From Geothrix paludis (GTDB lineage Bacteria; Acidobacteriota; Holophagae; Holophagales; Holophagaceae), in the NCBI RefSeq assembly GCF_022808815.1, contig NZ_JAKZLC010000001.1:1088239-1152238 (forward strand): a stretch of 64,000 nucleotides of DNA, given 5' to 3'. The notes under the pieces are model-generated. The model saw nothing but the letters and a program-made list of their open reading frames with translations, was not told where the DNA came from and did no database searches. Positions 33,679 through 42,653 of this stretch are shown here, piece after piece. The stretch's first letter is position 1. Each line of letters opens with the position of its first letter. The translations under genes were made by a program, and so were the position numbers.

Positions 33679-34586
33679 CGCCCCCGCCGCGTCAGGTCGT
33701 CGAAGGGAAGCACCGTGACCGAGGGCCAGTGGATGCACTTGTGGGCGTAGCCCGCGAAGGTCGGGACGTAGAGGGAAGCGCCGTGGAGGTCCAAGTGGTC
33801 CCGGCCAGGGATGGGCCAGAAGATCGGCAACGAACAGACCCGGCACGTCGTCAGGTTTCCGCACTGACAACCGCCCCTCCTACGGGAGGGCCAGCCACAG
33901 CCGGGACAGGCCAAATCCGCCAGCTCAGGGTTCAGTTCCAACAGGGGTGTCAGCGGCGGCGCGTTCGGCTTCAGCTTCCAGGACCTCCCGTCGGCCAAGG
34001 CCAGCCATCCACACCCGTGGGGAGCGTGGCGGCGAAGCACGGCGATCGCCTCTTTCGGGTCGAGGTCTTCGGGCAGTTCCCAGCATGTCCACCCCGGTAT
34101 ATGGTCGAAGCCGTCCAGGAGGACGTAGGGGCGTCGCACCGGCAGGGCCTGGAATGGCCGCCGCCAGACCGGCCAGAGGAAGGTGAGGTCCCCGGCCTCG
34201 ATGACCTTCTTCGCACTGCCGTAGTTGAACGCGAGGCTCTCGCCCGTCCGAAGGTTGTTGAACTTCGCCACCGACGCGAAGCCGAGGGTCGCCTGCATGA
34301 AAGGGATGACGGCCCGGATCGCCGCTTCGGTGTCCAGGGTGAACTCGAAGGTCACTTCAGCGGGGCCATGCCCCCGCGAGCGAATCAGGCCGTTGTCCAT
34401 GGCAAGCATGAGGATTTGGCGCCGTCCGGGCCCGTTGAAGTCCCAGCGCACGGCCTGGATGTCCTCGACGACCTCTGCTGGGAGCCCGAGCGCCTGAGAG
34501 TTCTCGGGCCGCTGAATCCACATGGCGTGGTCGTCCACGAGATGGAAATCGCCAGTCGCGGCGACGATCCAGTAGCCCTCCCTCAT
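33675..34586 (-). CDS. Unknown island protein with C-terminal zinc-binding cysteines
   Basis: 303 residues. Residues 1-225 show no domain I recognise. From about 226 on, CPGCGW, CQCG, CRVC and a late HKCIHW suggest one or two zinc ribbons. Its last codons overlap the membrane-protein gene, so these four genes probably form one operon of unknown role. Position is conserved-looking accessory cargo between the tRNA and the regulator. Confidence 0.6.
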   Translation of the reverse strand: MREGYWIVAATGDFHLVDDHAMWIQRPENSQALGLPAEVVEDIQAVRWDFNGPGRRQILMLAMDNGLIRSRGHGPAEVTFEFTLDTEAAIRAVIPFMQATLGFASVAKFNNLRTGESLAFNYGSAKKVIEAGDLTFLWPVWRRPFQALPVRRPYVLLDGFDHIPGWTCWELPEDLDPKEAIAVLRRHAPHGCGWLALADGRSWKLKPNAPPLTPLLELNPELADLACPGCGWPSRRRGGCQCGNLTTCRVCSLPIFWPIPGRDHLDLHGASLYVPTFAGYAHKCIHWPSVTVLPFDDLTRRGR

Positions 34587-34665
34587 CGGCCTCCACCGAC
34601 CAAACTTACCCCCATCTTGTAGTAGGGCCTGTCGGTGGTTCCGAAAAAGGTAAACCTTCTCTACG

Positions 34666-35505
34666 TCATTTCCGAAGCAGTCGCTTCAGGCTCTCCACCA
34701 CCTGACCGACCACCAAAATGGCCCTCTGCTGGCCGGGAGGGGCCTGACCGAAGCCGATAGAGGCGCCTTCGTATACCCGTTGCTGCTCGGAGATGCGATC
34801 CCGAACTGCGGCTTTGAACCTCGGGTCGGAAAGGAGGTCGGCCTTCGTGATCAGCTTCAGGGCTTCTTTCTGGGCAACCTTAAAGCGTTTGGCCTGTTCA
34901 CTTAACTGGGAGAAGGCGTAAACCGCCTGCGGGTCAGTGCTCATGGTGATTTCCACTGCCGCGAGACTCGACGATGCAGACTCATAGTTCTGGAGGAGGT
35001 CCGTAACTTCCTCATTCGACAACACGGGGACGAATCGGGACCCGCTGACCCTCAATACCTGGGTCTTCGTGACCGAAGGACAGCAATGCGGATCATCGGG
35101 ACCAAAAGTAAGAGTGGTCACTCGGACCTCTCCATCTTGGAGGCCAATGGATTTGACCCCACCTCCGCCGAGAGACATAGCGGCGACATCTTGAGGAACC
35201 CCTTTGACCAGACGAACGGCATGAAGCTCGTTCACCATGGCGTTACCGCCGCCGTTGTGTCCGAGGACGACAACGGCGGCCAAACCGGAGCTTGCCCCAG
35301 GGGCTCCCAGAGCAATTTTCGATTCGTCCAATTGGGTGAACCCGCCGGAAACGGAGTGCTCCCGATACCCATTCTTCAACTTGATGGCCTGCTTCCCACA
35401 CCGATAGGTAGCGTTCTTCAATTTGTCGATCAGGGGATCTTGGGCCTGGGCCACAGGGACAGAAAGCACCAGTGCCAGAAGGACAGCTCGTGAGAAGTAG
35501 GACAT
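34666..35505 (-). CDS. Exported protein of unknown function
   Basis: 279 residues. A signal peptide (MSYFSRAVLLALVLSVPVAQAQ, about 22 residues; shown as two parts MSYFSRAVLLALV and LSVPVAQAQ) is followed by a mature domain with a CC pair (DDPHCCPSV) and an early Cys (YRCGKQ). The C-terminal ~100 residues are helical. It lies 54 bp downstream of another exported-protein gene. Base composition is lower in G+C than the host genes. Confidence 0.65.
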   Translation of the reverse strand: MSYFSRAVLLALVLSVPVAQAQDPLIDKLKNATYRCGKQAIKLKNGYREHSVSGGFTQLDESKIALGAPGASSGLAAVVVLGHNGGGNAMVNELHAVRLVKGVPQDVAAMSLGGGGVKSIGLQDGEVRVTTLTFGPDDPHCCPSVTKTQVLRVSGSRFVPVLSNEEVTDLLQNYESASSSLAAVEITMSTDPQAVYAFSQLSEQAKRFKVAQKEALKLITKADLLSDPRFKAAVRDRISEQQRVYEGASIGFGQAPPGQQRAILVVGQVVESLKRLLRK

Positions 35506-35559
35506 GTGATTCCCTTGCGAAGGTGAAGAAGAGTAGAGAAAGTGATGTTCTCTTCTCCG

Positions 35560-36192
35560 TTACTGACCGACCCCGCTGAGGCGGAGGAGGTCACCAAACA
35601 CCCCATCCTTCACAAGGCCCACCCCTGGCGCATACCAACTACTGTAATTTTTTCTTCCATCTGACCCGAAGTGGTCAATCCGCACACAGTTCTTGAACAC
35701 TCCGGCAGGAACCTTAACCGTTACTCCAACCGCTGCGACCTTGTTCAGGAACATCTGTCCGGGCAAGTTCGGATTGGGCTCCAACCACTTCGTCCCAACC
35801 TTCAGAGGGAATCGAAGGCGAACGTTTTGGCTTCCTGGCCTAGGGCCTGCCTGCTGGATCTCGGTCAGGCCAGTATCGTTTACACGGAACACACCGCTGC
35901 TTTTGATCACTGAGGGGCCACCGGGGATGGCGTTCTGGATCGTTTGCCGATAGGTAGCCTCTCCAGTTACAGCCTCCACAATTTCTACAGTGACCAGTCC
36001 CATGATGCCCTTGTATTCATATCGGGCACCACGGACCAAGGGACAAAAGTCCTTGTCTGTCAACGAAGCCGCCGACACTAGATCAGGTGATGTCACCTTA
36101 CCTTCTGCGACTTTGGTTCCCTGGGCATGGGCAAACCCGAAGAAAAAAACTGCCGTCAAGACGCAGGTCTTGGCGCCGGCGAGGGGGGCCAT
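35560..36192 (-). CDS. Exported protein of unknown function
   Basis: 210 residues with a signal peptide of about 24 residues ending FAHAQ. The mature part is beta-rich: GARYEYKGIMGLVTVEI, FPLKVGTKWLEP, VPAGVFKNCVRIDHFG and WYAPGVGLVKD. This pattern resembles the lipoprotein-like domains with 'KVG..W' and 'aGtf.nCv.i' segments found in many secreted proteins. First gene of a two-gene exported set, divergent from the XRE regulator. Confidence 0.65.
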   Translation of the reverse strand: MAPLAGAKTCVLTAVFFFGFAHAQGTKVAEGKVTSPDLVSAASLTDKDFCPLVRGARYEYKGIMGLVTVEIVEAVTGEATYRQTIQNAIPGGPSVIKSSGVFRVNDTGLTEIQQAGPRPGSQNVRLRFPLKVGTKWLEPNPNLPGQMFLNKVAAVGVTVKVPAGVFKNCVRIDHFGSDGRKNYSSWYAPGVGLVKDGVFGDLLRLSGVGQ

Positions 36193-36325
36193 GATCGTTC
36201 CTCCAAAATGGGTTGTGGGATGAAGGAGGGGGCCCGCTTCGCGGTTGCTTGGGTAGAATCCAGGACATGCCCTGCTACCTAGCTGGCCCCCTTGGAGAAA
36301 AGGGGTGGCAGAATGGTCAACATGG

Positions 36326-36344
36326 ATTACACCAGGGTTGTAAT
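36326..36344. promoter_or_regulatory. Candidate operator palindrome before XRE regulator
   Basis: ATTACACCAGGGTTGTAAT: near-perfect 19-bp palindrome 18 bp before the GTG start of the XRE gene, in the divergent interval shared with the exported-protein operon. Autoregulation is a reasonable inference. Confidence 0.5.
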
Positions 36345-36361
36345 TCGCGGTCGAGGAAGTT

Positions 36362-36898
36362 GTGACCGGCAGGGGACCTTACAAGCCCCGGCGTGCGGTC
36401 AAGAAGCCCAAGACGTTAGGCGAACGCATCGTCGTCCTTCGGCAGGCTCTGCGCATGAATCAGGCGGGGTTGGCCGAGGTGTTGGGCGTCCCCCAGCAGA
36501 GCATCTCGGCCTGGGAACGGGGTATCACCGAGCCGTCCGGACCAGCGATGGCCCTGCTGACCGCCACCTTCAAGACCACCGAGGAAGCCTTACGGACCGG
36601 GGAGATGTTCGAGATCCCCGAGGAGCTGATGCCCACCAATCGGATCATCGAACGGCGAAGTCTCCTCATGGCCGTTGAGGGCGGGACCGGGAAGCCCATC
36701 GCGCTTCCGGCGGCATCGCCGGGGGAGGTCTGGGGTGTGGACGCCCTCACCGGCGAGAGGGTTCGGTTATCCCGAGATCAGGCCCTTGCATGGCTGGCTG
36801 AAGCGATCGACAACCAAGCCCCAGTCTGGATCGTGTCCAAGCCAGACAAGAAGGCTAAGAGGATCAAGGTCACCACCCGGACGCGTAAGAAGGCGTGA
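36362..36898 (+). CDS. XRE-family transcriptional regulator
   Basis: 178 residues, GTG start at 36362. Helix-turn-helix domain at about 18-72: LGERIVVLRQALRMNQAGLA and VLGVPQQSISAWERG. The remainder (75-178) is basic at the end (KKAKRIKVTTRTRKKA) and has no recognised ligand domain. It probably controls island genes, as in satellites and ICEs. Confidence 0.85.
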   Translation: MTGRGPYKPRRAVKKPKTLGERIVVLRQALRMNQAGLAEVLGVPQQSISAWERGITEPSGPAMALLTATFKTTEEALRTGEMFEIPEELMPTNRIIERRSLLMAVEGGTGKPIALPAASPGEVWGVDALTGERVRLSRDQALAWLAEAIDNQAPVWIVSKPDKKAKRIKVTTRTRKKA

Positions 36899-36965
36899 AC
36901 TAGGGTCAGTTCAACTGGGGTCCGTAGACCCGGGCCCCAGGCCGAACCCACTTGATGATCACGTT

Positions 36966-36998
36966 GGGGGCAGATGCCCCCTCCGAACGCGCGGAGGG
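36966..36998. terminator. Tandem hairpins between XRE gene and dinD (convergent)
   Basis: GGGGGCA GA TGCCCCC (36966-36981) overlaps a second stem CCCTCC/GGAGGG (36979-36984/36993-36998). It lies between the two convergent gene ends and may terminate both. Confidence 0.5.
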
Positions 36999-36999
36999 T

Positions 37000-37935
37000 C
37001 TATTCGTCGAATGGAAGTGGAGTCTGTCCCAGTGCTTCGGGTCCGGGTGGCTCGGCCGGAGGACCTGGGAGGGTAGGTCGGGGTGTCCGGGCTTGTAGCC
37101 CCTCGGCCTGCTTACCCCGAGGCCTCTTGGACGCCAACTGCCTGGCCAGCCTTTCGGTGTTCTCTCCAGCAGGGAGGTCTTCGGGCTTGATACCTCGACG
37201 GCCCAGGGCATCCCGGATAGTCAGGTTGTTCTCGACGTGTTCGTTCTCCAACTGGAAGTGCCCCTGGAGGTCCTTTTCTTCCGCGTTGTGGACGGTCATC
37301 GCTGCTGTGAGTTCCTTAGCCTTGATGTTGATGGTGTGGAGATTGTCAGCCAGGGGCTTCTTGGAATTTCCACCGACATTCTTCTTCACGATGCGGGTGG
37401 GTTGGCCGAACAAGGCCTTATCCCCTTCGCTCCGGATGATCCCGATCCCGCCCTTCGCGGTTACCCCGCGACTCCATAGTGTTGCACTCAAGTCCCTCTC
37501 GGCCTTTCGCAGTTCTTCCCGGGACTTCAGTCTGTCGTTAAGTTCGGCCATCCCCTTCTGGATGATCTCAGCGGCCTGGGTTTGACCTGCGAAGTAGGTT
37601 TTCGCGAATGCTGCCAGCCCCGTGTCCTTGACCTGAAGCTCCTGCATGAGCATGTAGGCGCCCGTTCGAGTCATGTAGAAGTTTTCCTGCTCTCGTCTAC
37701 TGCCAGGAATTGCGTCTATCTCCTGGATGAAGTGGGCGGCTGGGTCGGCCTCGCTGCCCTCTAGGTGGTCTTGGGCGCGGATGACTGCATTCTTGAAGGT
37801 CTTCCAGGACGCGATCTCGAAGAGGCCTTGGAGGTCCCGTCCGCTCCAGACTTCGCCCCCTTCATGAGATTTCTTAAGTGACTCAAATCGCTCGATGAGT
37901 CGTTGAATCTCTTGGATATTTGGAACACCAGACAT
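37000..37935 (-). CDS. dinD: DinD-like DNA-damage-inducible protein
   Basis: 311 residues. GEVWSGRDLQGLFEIASWKT, FIQEIDAI, YMTRTGAYMLMQ and TYFAGQTQAAEI follow the layout of DinD, including the BRO/anti-repressor-like N-terminal region. Escherichia coli DinD is SOS-induced and inhibits RecA filament functions. A Pro-rich basic tail (about 265-311) is extra. It may link the island to the host SOS state. Confidence 0.8.
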   Translation of the reverse strand: MSGVPNIQEIQRLIERFESLKKSHEGGEVWSGRDLQGLFEIASWKTFKNAVIRAQDHLEGSEADPAAHFIQEIDAIPGSRREQENFYMTRTGAYMLMQELQVKDTGLAAFAKTYFAGQTQAAEIIQKGMAELNDRLKSREELRKAERDLSATLWSRGVTAKGGIGIIRSEGDKALFGQPTRIVKKNVGGNSKKPLADNLHTINIKAKELTAAMTVHNAEEKDLQGHFQLENEHVENNLTIRDALGRRGIKPEDLPAGENTERLARQLASKRPRGKQAEGLQARTPRPTLPGPPAEPPGPEALGQTPLPFDE

Positions 37936-38171
37936 TGCCCGCTACCTCCTTCTAACTAGTCTCCACCCGACACCCCGTAACGTGGCAAGTCCCCTATAAT
38001 CAGTATGGACCCACCTGGGGGGAGGAAGTTCAAGACCAGATGATTAGGTCGGTCATCGAGTCCTAGGGCAAGGGATCGACCTGGTAGGGCCTGCGAAGAA
38101 GGCCGATAAGGAAAGGAACGCCACGTCCACACGCCCGAGCGCCTATAACCTCCGTCCTGACATGGTGCCCG

Positions 38172-38624
38172 TCAGCCCTTTTGTCGAGTGACGTAGGTGA
38201 CGACCACATCCAGGGCATGGCCCTTGAGATACTCGATGTAGGCCTTAGGCATGGGAGCGTCAATGAAGGGCCGTCCGTGGTGCTCGTCTGTGATGAAAAC
38301 GAGCCGGGATAGCAGCCGCTTCCGCTTTTGGTTCCACACGATGACCTTCACCACATCCTTGTAGAACTCCGCCGTGGCGTTCTTGCCAGAGACCTTGAAC
38401 TCGTAGGCTGTGCTGGTCTCTGGGTCCACCACGTCGATCTTCTGGTCCAGATCCGGCGACACCATGGCTTCAATCTGATACCGATCGGGATCCAGGTCGT
38501 GGACCAGGGACCTCCATGTCTTGGCGATGGCCTGGGCGTTCTTGGTGTTCGCCGACACGTCGTTGTTGTCGCGTAGCCGGAGCTTGAACGCTTCCTGGGC
38601 GGCCTGAACCACGGGGTCGTTCAT
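38172..38624 (-). CDS. Putative PD-(D/E)XK nuclease-like protein
   Basis: 150 residues. KIDVVDPETSTAYEFKVSG gives an Asp followed by an ExK (EFK), the arrangement of PD-(D/E)XK nucleases. VIVWNQKRKRLLSRLVFITDE could be the next strand and helix. Divergent from the restriction-methylation gene 113 bp away, so possibly part of the same defence locus. The nuclease call is inferred from motif only. Confidence 0.5.
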   Translation of the reverse strand: MNDPVVQAAQEAFKLRLRDNNDVSANTKNAQAIAKTWRSLVHDLDPDRYQIEAMVSPDLDQKIDVVDPETSTAYEFKVSGKNATAEFYKDVVKVIVWNQKRKRLLSRLVFITDEHHGRPFIDAPMPKAYIEYLKGHALDVVVTYVTRQKG

Positions 38625-38737
38625 GGGGACATCTCCGGTTAGGACGATTACGAAAGGTTATGGTCGAGGGTGAGTGGTTGGACCTCCTGGCCTACTCCAG
38701 ATGGCCGTGGTCCCCGACCTGACGGTAAGGTATCCCT

Positions 38738-41700
38738 ATGTCCCCCCTGGCCCTAGATGCTTTTCTCGCGACTTGGCGCTCCTCCGCCGGGAACGAGCGG
38801 GCCAACTTTCAGTCCTTCCTCCGGGACTTCTGCGCCGTGCTGGACCTGCCGGTCCCCGAGCCGAAGAACCCGACCTCGACATACTGCTTCGAGAAGGATC
38901 TGAAGCTCACCCACCTGGACGGGACAACAACCACGGGCAGCATCGACTGTTACCGCGAGGGCTGCTTCGTCCTCGAGGCCAAGCAAGGCAGCACCGCCGA
39001 GGCCACGGGCTCAGCCCCCCGGCGAGGCACCCGGGCCTACGACCGCTACATGGAGGCCGCCTTCGGGCAGGCCGTGAATTACGCCCGGAACCTGCCCCAG
39101 CGCCCGCCCTTCGTCCTCACCTGCGATATCGGCCACGCCTTCCACGTCTGGGATGGCTTCTCGGGCGCCTACGGCGGCTACGGCGCCCGTCGCAGCTACA
39201 CCATGGAGGATCTTCGGGATCCCAAGGTCCAGGAGCGGTTCAGGGCCCTCTGGCTCGACCCCCAGAGCCTCGACCCCGCCAAGATCCGCACGGTCGTCAC
39301 CCGGGACGTGGCCGCCGCGCTGGGCGGACTGGCCCGCAGCCTGGAGACCCGGTTCCCCGCCGAGGCCGTGGCCCGCTTCCTTATGCGGACGGTCTTCACC
39401 TTCTTCGCCGAGGACGTGGGCCTCCTGCCAGAAAAACTCTTCCAGAACGCCTTGGAGGGCGCCTGGAAGGAACACCCGGAGGCGTTCCCCAAGGGCCTGG
39501 AGTCCCTGTGGGACGCCATGAACACCGGCGGCTTCTGGGGCCCCTTGAAGGTGCTCCGGTTCAACGGCGGTCTCTTCTCCGAGAGCCTTGCCCTGGACCT
39601 CAACGCGGACGAGATCGCCCGGCTGGCCGAGGCAGCGAGGTTCGACTGGTCGGAGGTGGACCCCTCCATCTTCGGCACCCTGCTGGAGAGCGCCCTAGAC
39701 GCCCGTGAGCGACACCGCCTCGGTGCCCACTACACCCCCCGAGCCTACGTCGAGCGACTGCTTCGCCCAGCCCTCGAAGAACCCCTCCGCGCCGACTGGG
39801 ATTTGGCCCAGGCCGAGGCCATGGCGTTGCTCGGAAACGAGCCCAACGACGCCGACAAGGCCAAAGCCCGAGAGGTGCTCCACGACTTCCAGCGCCACCT
39901 TGCCCACGTCAAAGTGCTCGACCCCGCCTGTGGCAGCGGCAACTTCCTGGCCACGGCCTACGACGTGCTGAAGCGACTGGAGGGTGAGATCCAGCGCCGT
40001 TTGGAGGACCTGGGGGAGACCGGGAGGTCCCTGGCCCTGGAGGGCGTTCTGGTGACACCGGGGCAGTTCGTGGGCCTGGAGGTGAAACCCTGGGCTGCCG
40101 CCATCACCGATTTGGTGCTCTGGATCAGTCACCTCCAGTGGTTCCACCGCCAGCACCCCGACATGTCCCCGCCCGAGCCGGTGCTTCAGGCATACGGGAA
40201 CATCCAGTGCCGCGATGCCGTGCTCACGTGGTCGGGCACGAAGGCCACGGACCGCAGCCGCTGGGATGGCCGGACGTTCAGGGTTCACCCCGTCACCGGC
40301 AATGAGGTGCCCGACGAGACTGCACAGGTGCCAGTCACCGAACTGGTGAACCCGCGCCCGGCGGCATGGCCCGAGGCCGACTTCATCGTGGGGAACCCCC
40401 CCTTCCTGGGCAACGCCCGGATGCGCGACGCCCTGGGTGACGGCTACGCCGAAGCCCTGAGGGCGGCCTACCCCGACGTGCCCGACACCGTGGACTTCGT
40501 TCTCTATTGGTGGCACAAGGCGGCAGAGGCCGTGCGGTCAGGTCGCACCCAACGCTTTGGCCTGATCACGACCAACAGCCTACGGCAGGTGCGCCAGCGC
40601 GGGGTCATCACCCACCACACGAGTGGGAAGACCCCCCTGAAGCTGCTGTGGGCCATCGCTGATCACCCCTGGACCGACGACGGCGCCGCCGTCCGCATCG
40701 CCATGACCGTGGGCGGCCTGAAGGGCCAGCCGTGGCTGGGTCGCGTGGTGGAAGAGGGCAGCGGTGCCAATCCCGAGATTGAAGCACAGGCGGTGAAGGT
40801 AGAGGGCCAGGCCGTCGATTTGATCAACGATGACCTGAGCGCCGGGGCCGATGTCTCGGACGCCCGGGCCTTAAAGGCGAACGACCTCCTCTCCTCCCCG
40901 GGGATGAAACTCCACGGGGCTGGGTTCATCGTGACCCCGGACCAATGGAACGATTGGGGGCGCCCCGCCGTGGTGCATCCCTACCGGAACGGTCGTGATC
41001 TAACGGATACACCACGGGGGGTAATGGTCATCGACCTCTACGGCATGACGGAAGCTCAGGTGCGGGAACGGCACCCAGCCATCTACCAGCACGTCCGGGA
41101 GCACGTGAGGCCAGAGCGTGAGCAGAACAACGACCAAGTGACCAAGCGGAACTGGTGGATATTTGGGCGAAATAGAGAGGACATCCGGCCTGCGCTGGCT
41201 TCCCTCCCCCGCTACATCGCCACGGTGGAGACTGCAAAACATCGGGTCTTCATGTTCGTAGACGGCGCCACCATCCCCGACAACATGCTCATTGTCATCG
41301 CCAGCGACGATGCCTTCCATCTTGGTGTCCTCGGAAGCCGTTTTCATGTTCTTTGGGCTCTGGCTGCCGGGGCCCTGATGGGGGTGGGCAACACTCCGCG
41401 ATACTCCAAGACACGCTGCTTCGATCCCTTCCCCTTCCCCGAGGCCACCGAGCCCCAGAAGGCCTTGATCCGGGGCCTCGCCGAGTGCCTGGACTCCCAC
41501 CGCAAGGCCGCCCAGGACCGGGGGGCGACCATCACCGGCATGTATAACCTACTGGTGAAGCTGCGGTCCGGGGAACCCTTCAGCGACCGGGAGCGTGAGC
41601 AGCACGAGATCTCCCAGACCGAGATCCTTCGCCAGCTCCACGACGAGCTGGACGCCGCCGTGGCCGACGCCTATGGGTGGCCCGTGGATCTCCCCGACGC

Positions 41701-42112
41701 GGACATCCTCGTGAACCTTGTGGCCCTGAACAAGGAACGCGCTGCCGAGGAGGCCCGTGGGGTCGTCCGGTGGCTCCGTCCCGAATATCAGGCCCCGGAG
41801 ACCGTCGCGGCGACGGCCACGGCGCTGATCCCCGAGGAGACGGAGGTCGAGACCGCCGTGGCCCTCACCCACATCGAACCCCAGCCCTGGCCCAGGGATC
41901 TCAAAGACCAGCTCGGCGCCCTCCGCGCCGTCCTCACGTCCTCCGCCCGTCTGTGGACCATGGAGTCTGTCGCCCAGGCGTTCAGAAGCCGAGGCCGCTA
42001 CCGCGAGAGCATCGCCGCCCACCTGGACCTTCTCACCGACCTCGGGATGCTCAGCCGAGTAGACACCCCCGAGGGCCCCCGCTGGCATCGGCCCCAGGCA
42101 ATGGGGGCGTAA
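38738..42112 (+). CDS. MmeI-type fused restriction endonuclease-methyltransferase (type IIG/IIL)
   Basis: 1124 residues. N-terminal nuclease motif D70...E80-A-K82 (SIDCYREGCFVLEAKQ), helical spacer, N6-adenine methyltransferase with motif I VLDPACGSGNFL (about 392-403) and motif IV NPPF (about 553-556). A target-recognition region follows (about 640-900, LLSSPGMKLHGAGFIVTP, RFDPFPFP-like segment CFDPFPFPE) and a C-terminal helical part. A single chain thus both modifies and cuts DNA, a stand-alone defence enzyme. The length is somewhat greater than MmeI itself (919 residues). Confidence 0.87.
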   Translation: MSPLALDAFLATWRSSAGNERANFQSFLRDFCAVLDLPVPEPKNPTSTYCFEKDLKLTHLDGTTTTGSIDCYREGCFVLEAKQGSTAEATGSAPRRGTRAYDRYMEAAFGQAVNYARNLPQRPPFVLTCDIGHAFHVWDGFSGAYGGYGARRSYTMEDLRDPKVQERFRALWLDPQSLDPAKIRTVVTRDVAAALGGLARSLETRFPAEAVARFLMRTVFTFFAEDVGLLPEKLFQNALEGAWKEHPEAFPKGLESLWDAMNTGGFWGPLKVLRFNGGLFSESLALDLNADEIARLAEAARFDWSEVDPSIFGTLLESALDARERHRLGAHYTPRAYVERLLRPALEEPLRADWDLAQAEAMALLGNEPNDADKAKAREVLHDFQRHLAHVKVLDPACGSGNFLATAYDVLKRLEGEIQRRLEDLGETGRSLALEGVLVTPGQFVGLEVKPWAAAITDLVLWISHLQWFHRQHPDMSPPEPVLQAYGNIQCRDAVLTWSGTKATDRSRWDGRTFRVHPVTGNEVPDETAQVPVTELVNPRPAAWPEADFIVGNPPFLGNARMRDALGDGYAEALRAAYPDVPDTVDFVLYWWHKAAEAVRSGRTQRFGLITTNSLRQVRQRGVITHHTSGKTPLKLLWAIADHPWTDDGAAVRIAMTVGGLKGQPWLGRVVEEGSGANPEIEAQAVKVEGQAVDLINDDLSAGADVSDARALKANDLLSSPGMKLHGAGFIVTPDQWNDWGRPAVVHPYRNGRDLTDTPRGVMVIDLYGMTEAQVRERHPAIYQHVREHVRPEREQNNDQVTKRNWWIFGRNREDIRPALASLPRYIATVETAKHRVFMFVDGATIPDNMLIVIASDDAFHLGVLGSRFHVLWALAAGALMGVGNTPRYSKTRCFDPFPFPEATEPQKALIRGLAECLDSHRKAAQDRGATITGMYNLLVKLRSGEPFSDREREQHEISQTEILRQLHDELDAAVADAYGWPVDLPDADILVNLVALNKERAAEEARGVVRWLRPEYQAPETVAATATALIPEETEVETAVALTHIEPQPWPRDLKDQLGALRAVLTSSARLWTMESVAQAFRSRGRYRESIAAHLDLLTDLGMLSRVDTPEGPRWHRPQAMGA

Positions 42113-42145
42113 ATTGAGAGGCAATTATTTGGTGACTTATTTACA

Positions 42146-42649
42146 TCACCGCTTCTTTTCTAACTTTATTCGCTCTCTTCTGGCTTTAATTTGTCTTGCA
42201 AAATCCATGAATTTATTCACCGGGAATACCGCATAAGCAATTGCCCATATTTGCACAATTGACAATAAAAACAGCACTTCGAGTGAAATGATTCTTCCGA
42301 TATTTGCATACCGGTAAAGGTTCTCCTGTTTGCTCAGAACCGTAGAGCAGAATACGGCAATTAAACCAAGAACTAGCACTAATAGTGATGCGTTCATTGG
42401 AATAGTGAGGGGGCGTAAATCAGAAATGACAGTGGATATCGTCTCTACAGTTCTTTCTCGTTTTTCAACCTTCTCGACGGTTGATGGGATCAACAAGGCA
42501 ATCCAAGCACCAAGAATTGCAAAGGCAATCGAAGATAGGTTTTTCAGGTAATCATACAGCGGCAATTGGTTGCTTATAGGCACAGAAGGGGCCATGTATC
42601 CAAGTCCAATACCAATGAGGACTATTAATAAGACGTAGAAGATTCTCAT
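42146..42649 (-). CDS. Four-helix membrane protein of AT-rich two-gene module
   Basis: 167 residues. Hydrophobic helices at about 3-22, 36-56, 86-106 and 119-142, with a basic C-terminal tail (RQIKARRERIKLEKKR). It starts 4 bp after the end of the upstream 343-residue gene, so the two form an operon. The pair is about 40% G+C in a far richer genome, strongly suggesting recent arrival. No family recognised; position next to a restriction enzyme suggests a defence role. Confidence 0.7.
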   Translation of the reverse strand: MRIFYVLLIVLIGIGLGYMAPSVPISNQLPLYDYLKNLSSIAFAILGAWIALLIPSTVEKVEKRERTVETISTVISDLRPLTIPMNASLLVLVLGLIAVFCSTVLSKQENLYRYANIGRIISLEVLFLLSIVQIWAIAYAVFPVNKFMDFARQIKARRERIKLEKKR

Positions 42650-42653
42650 AATA

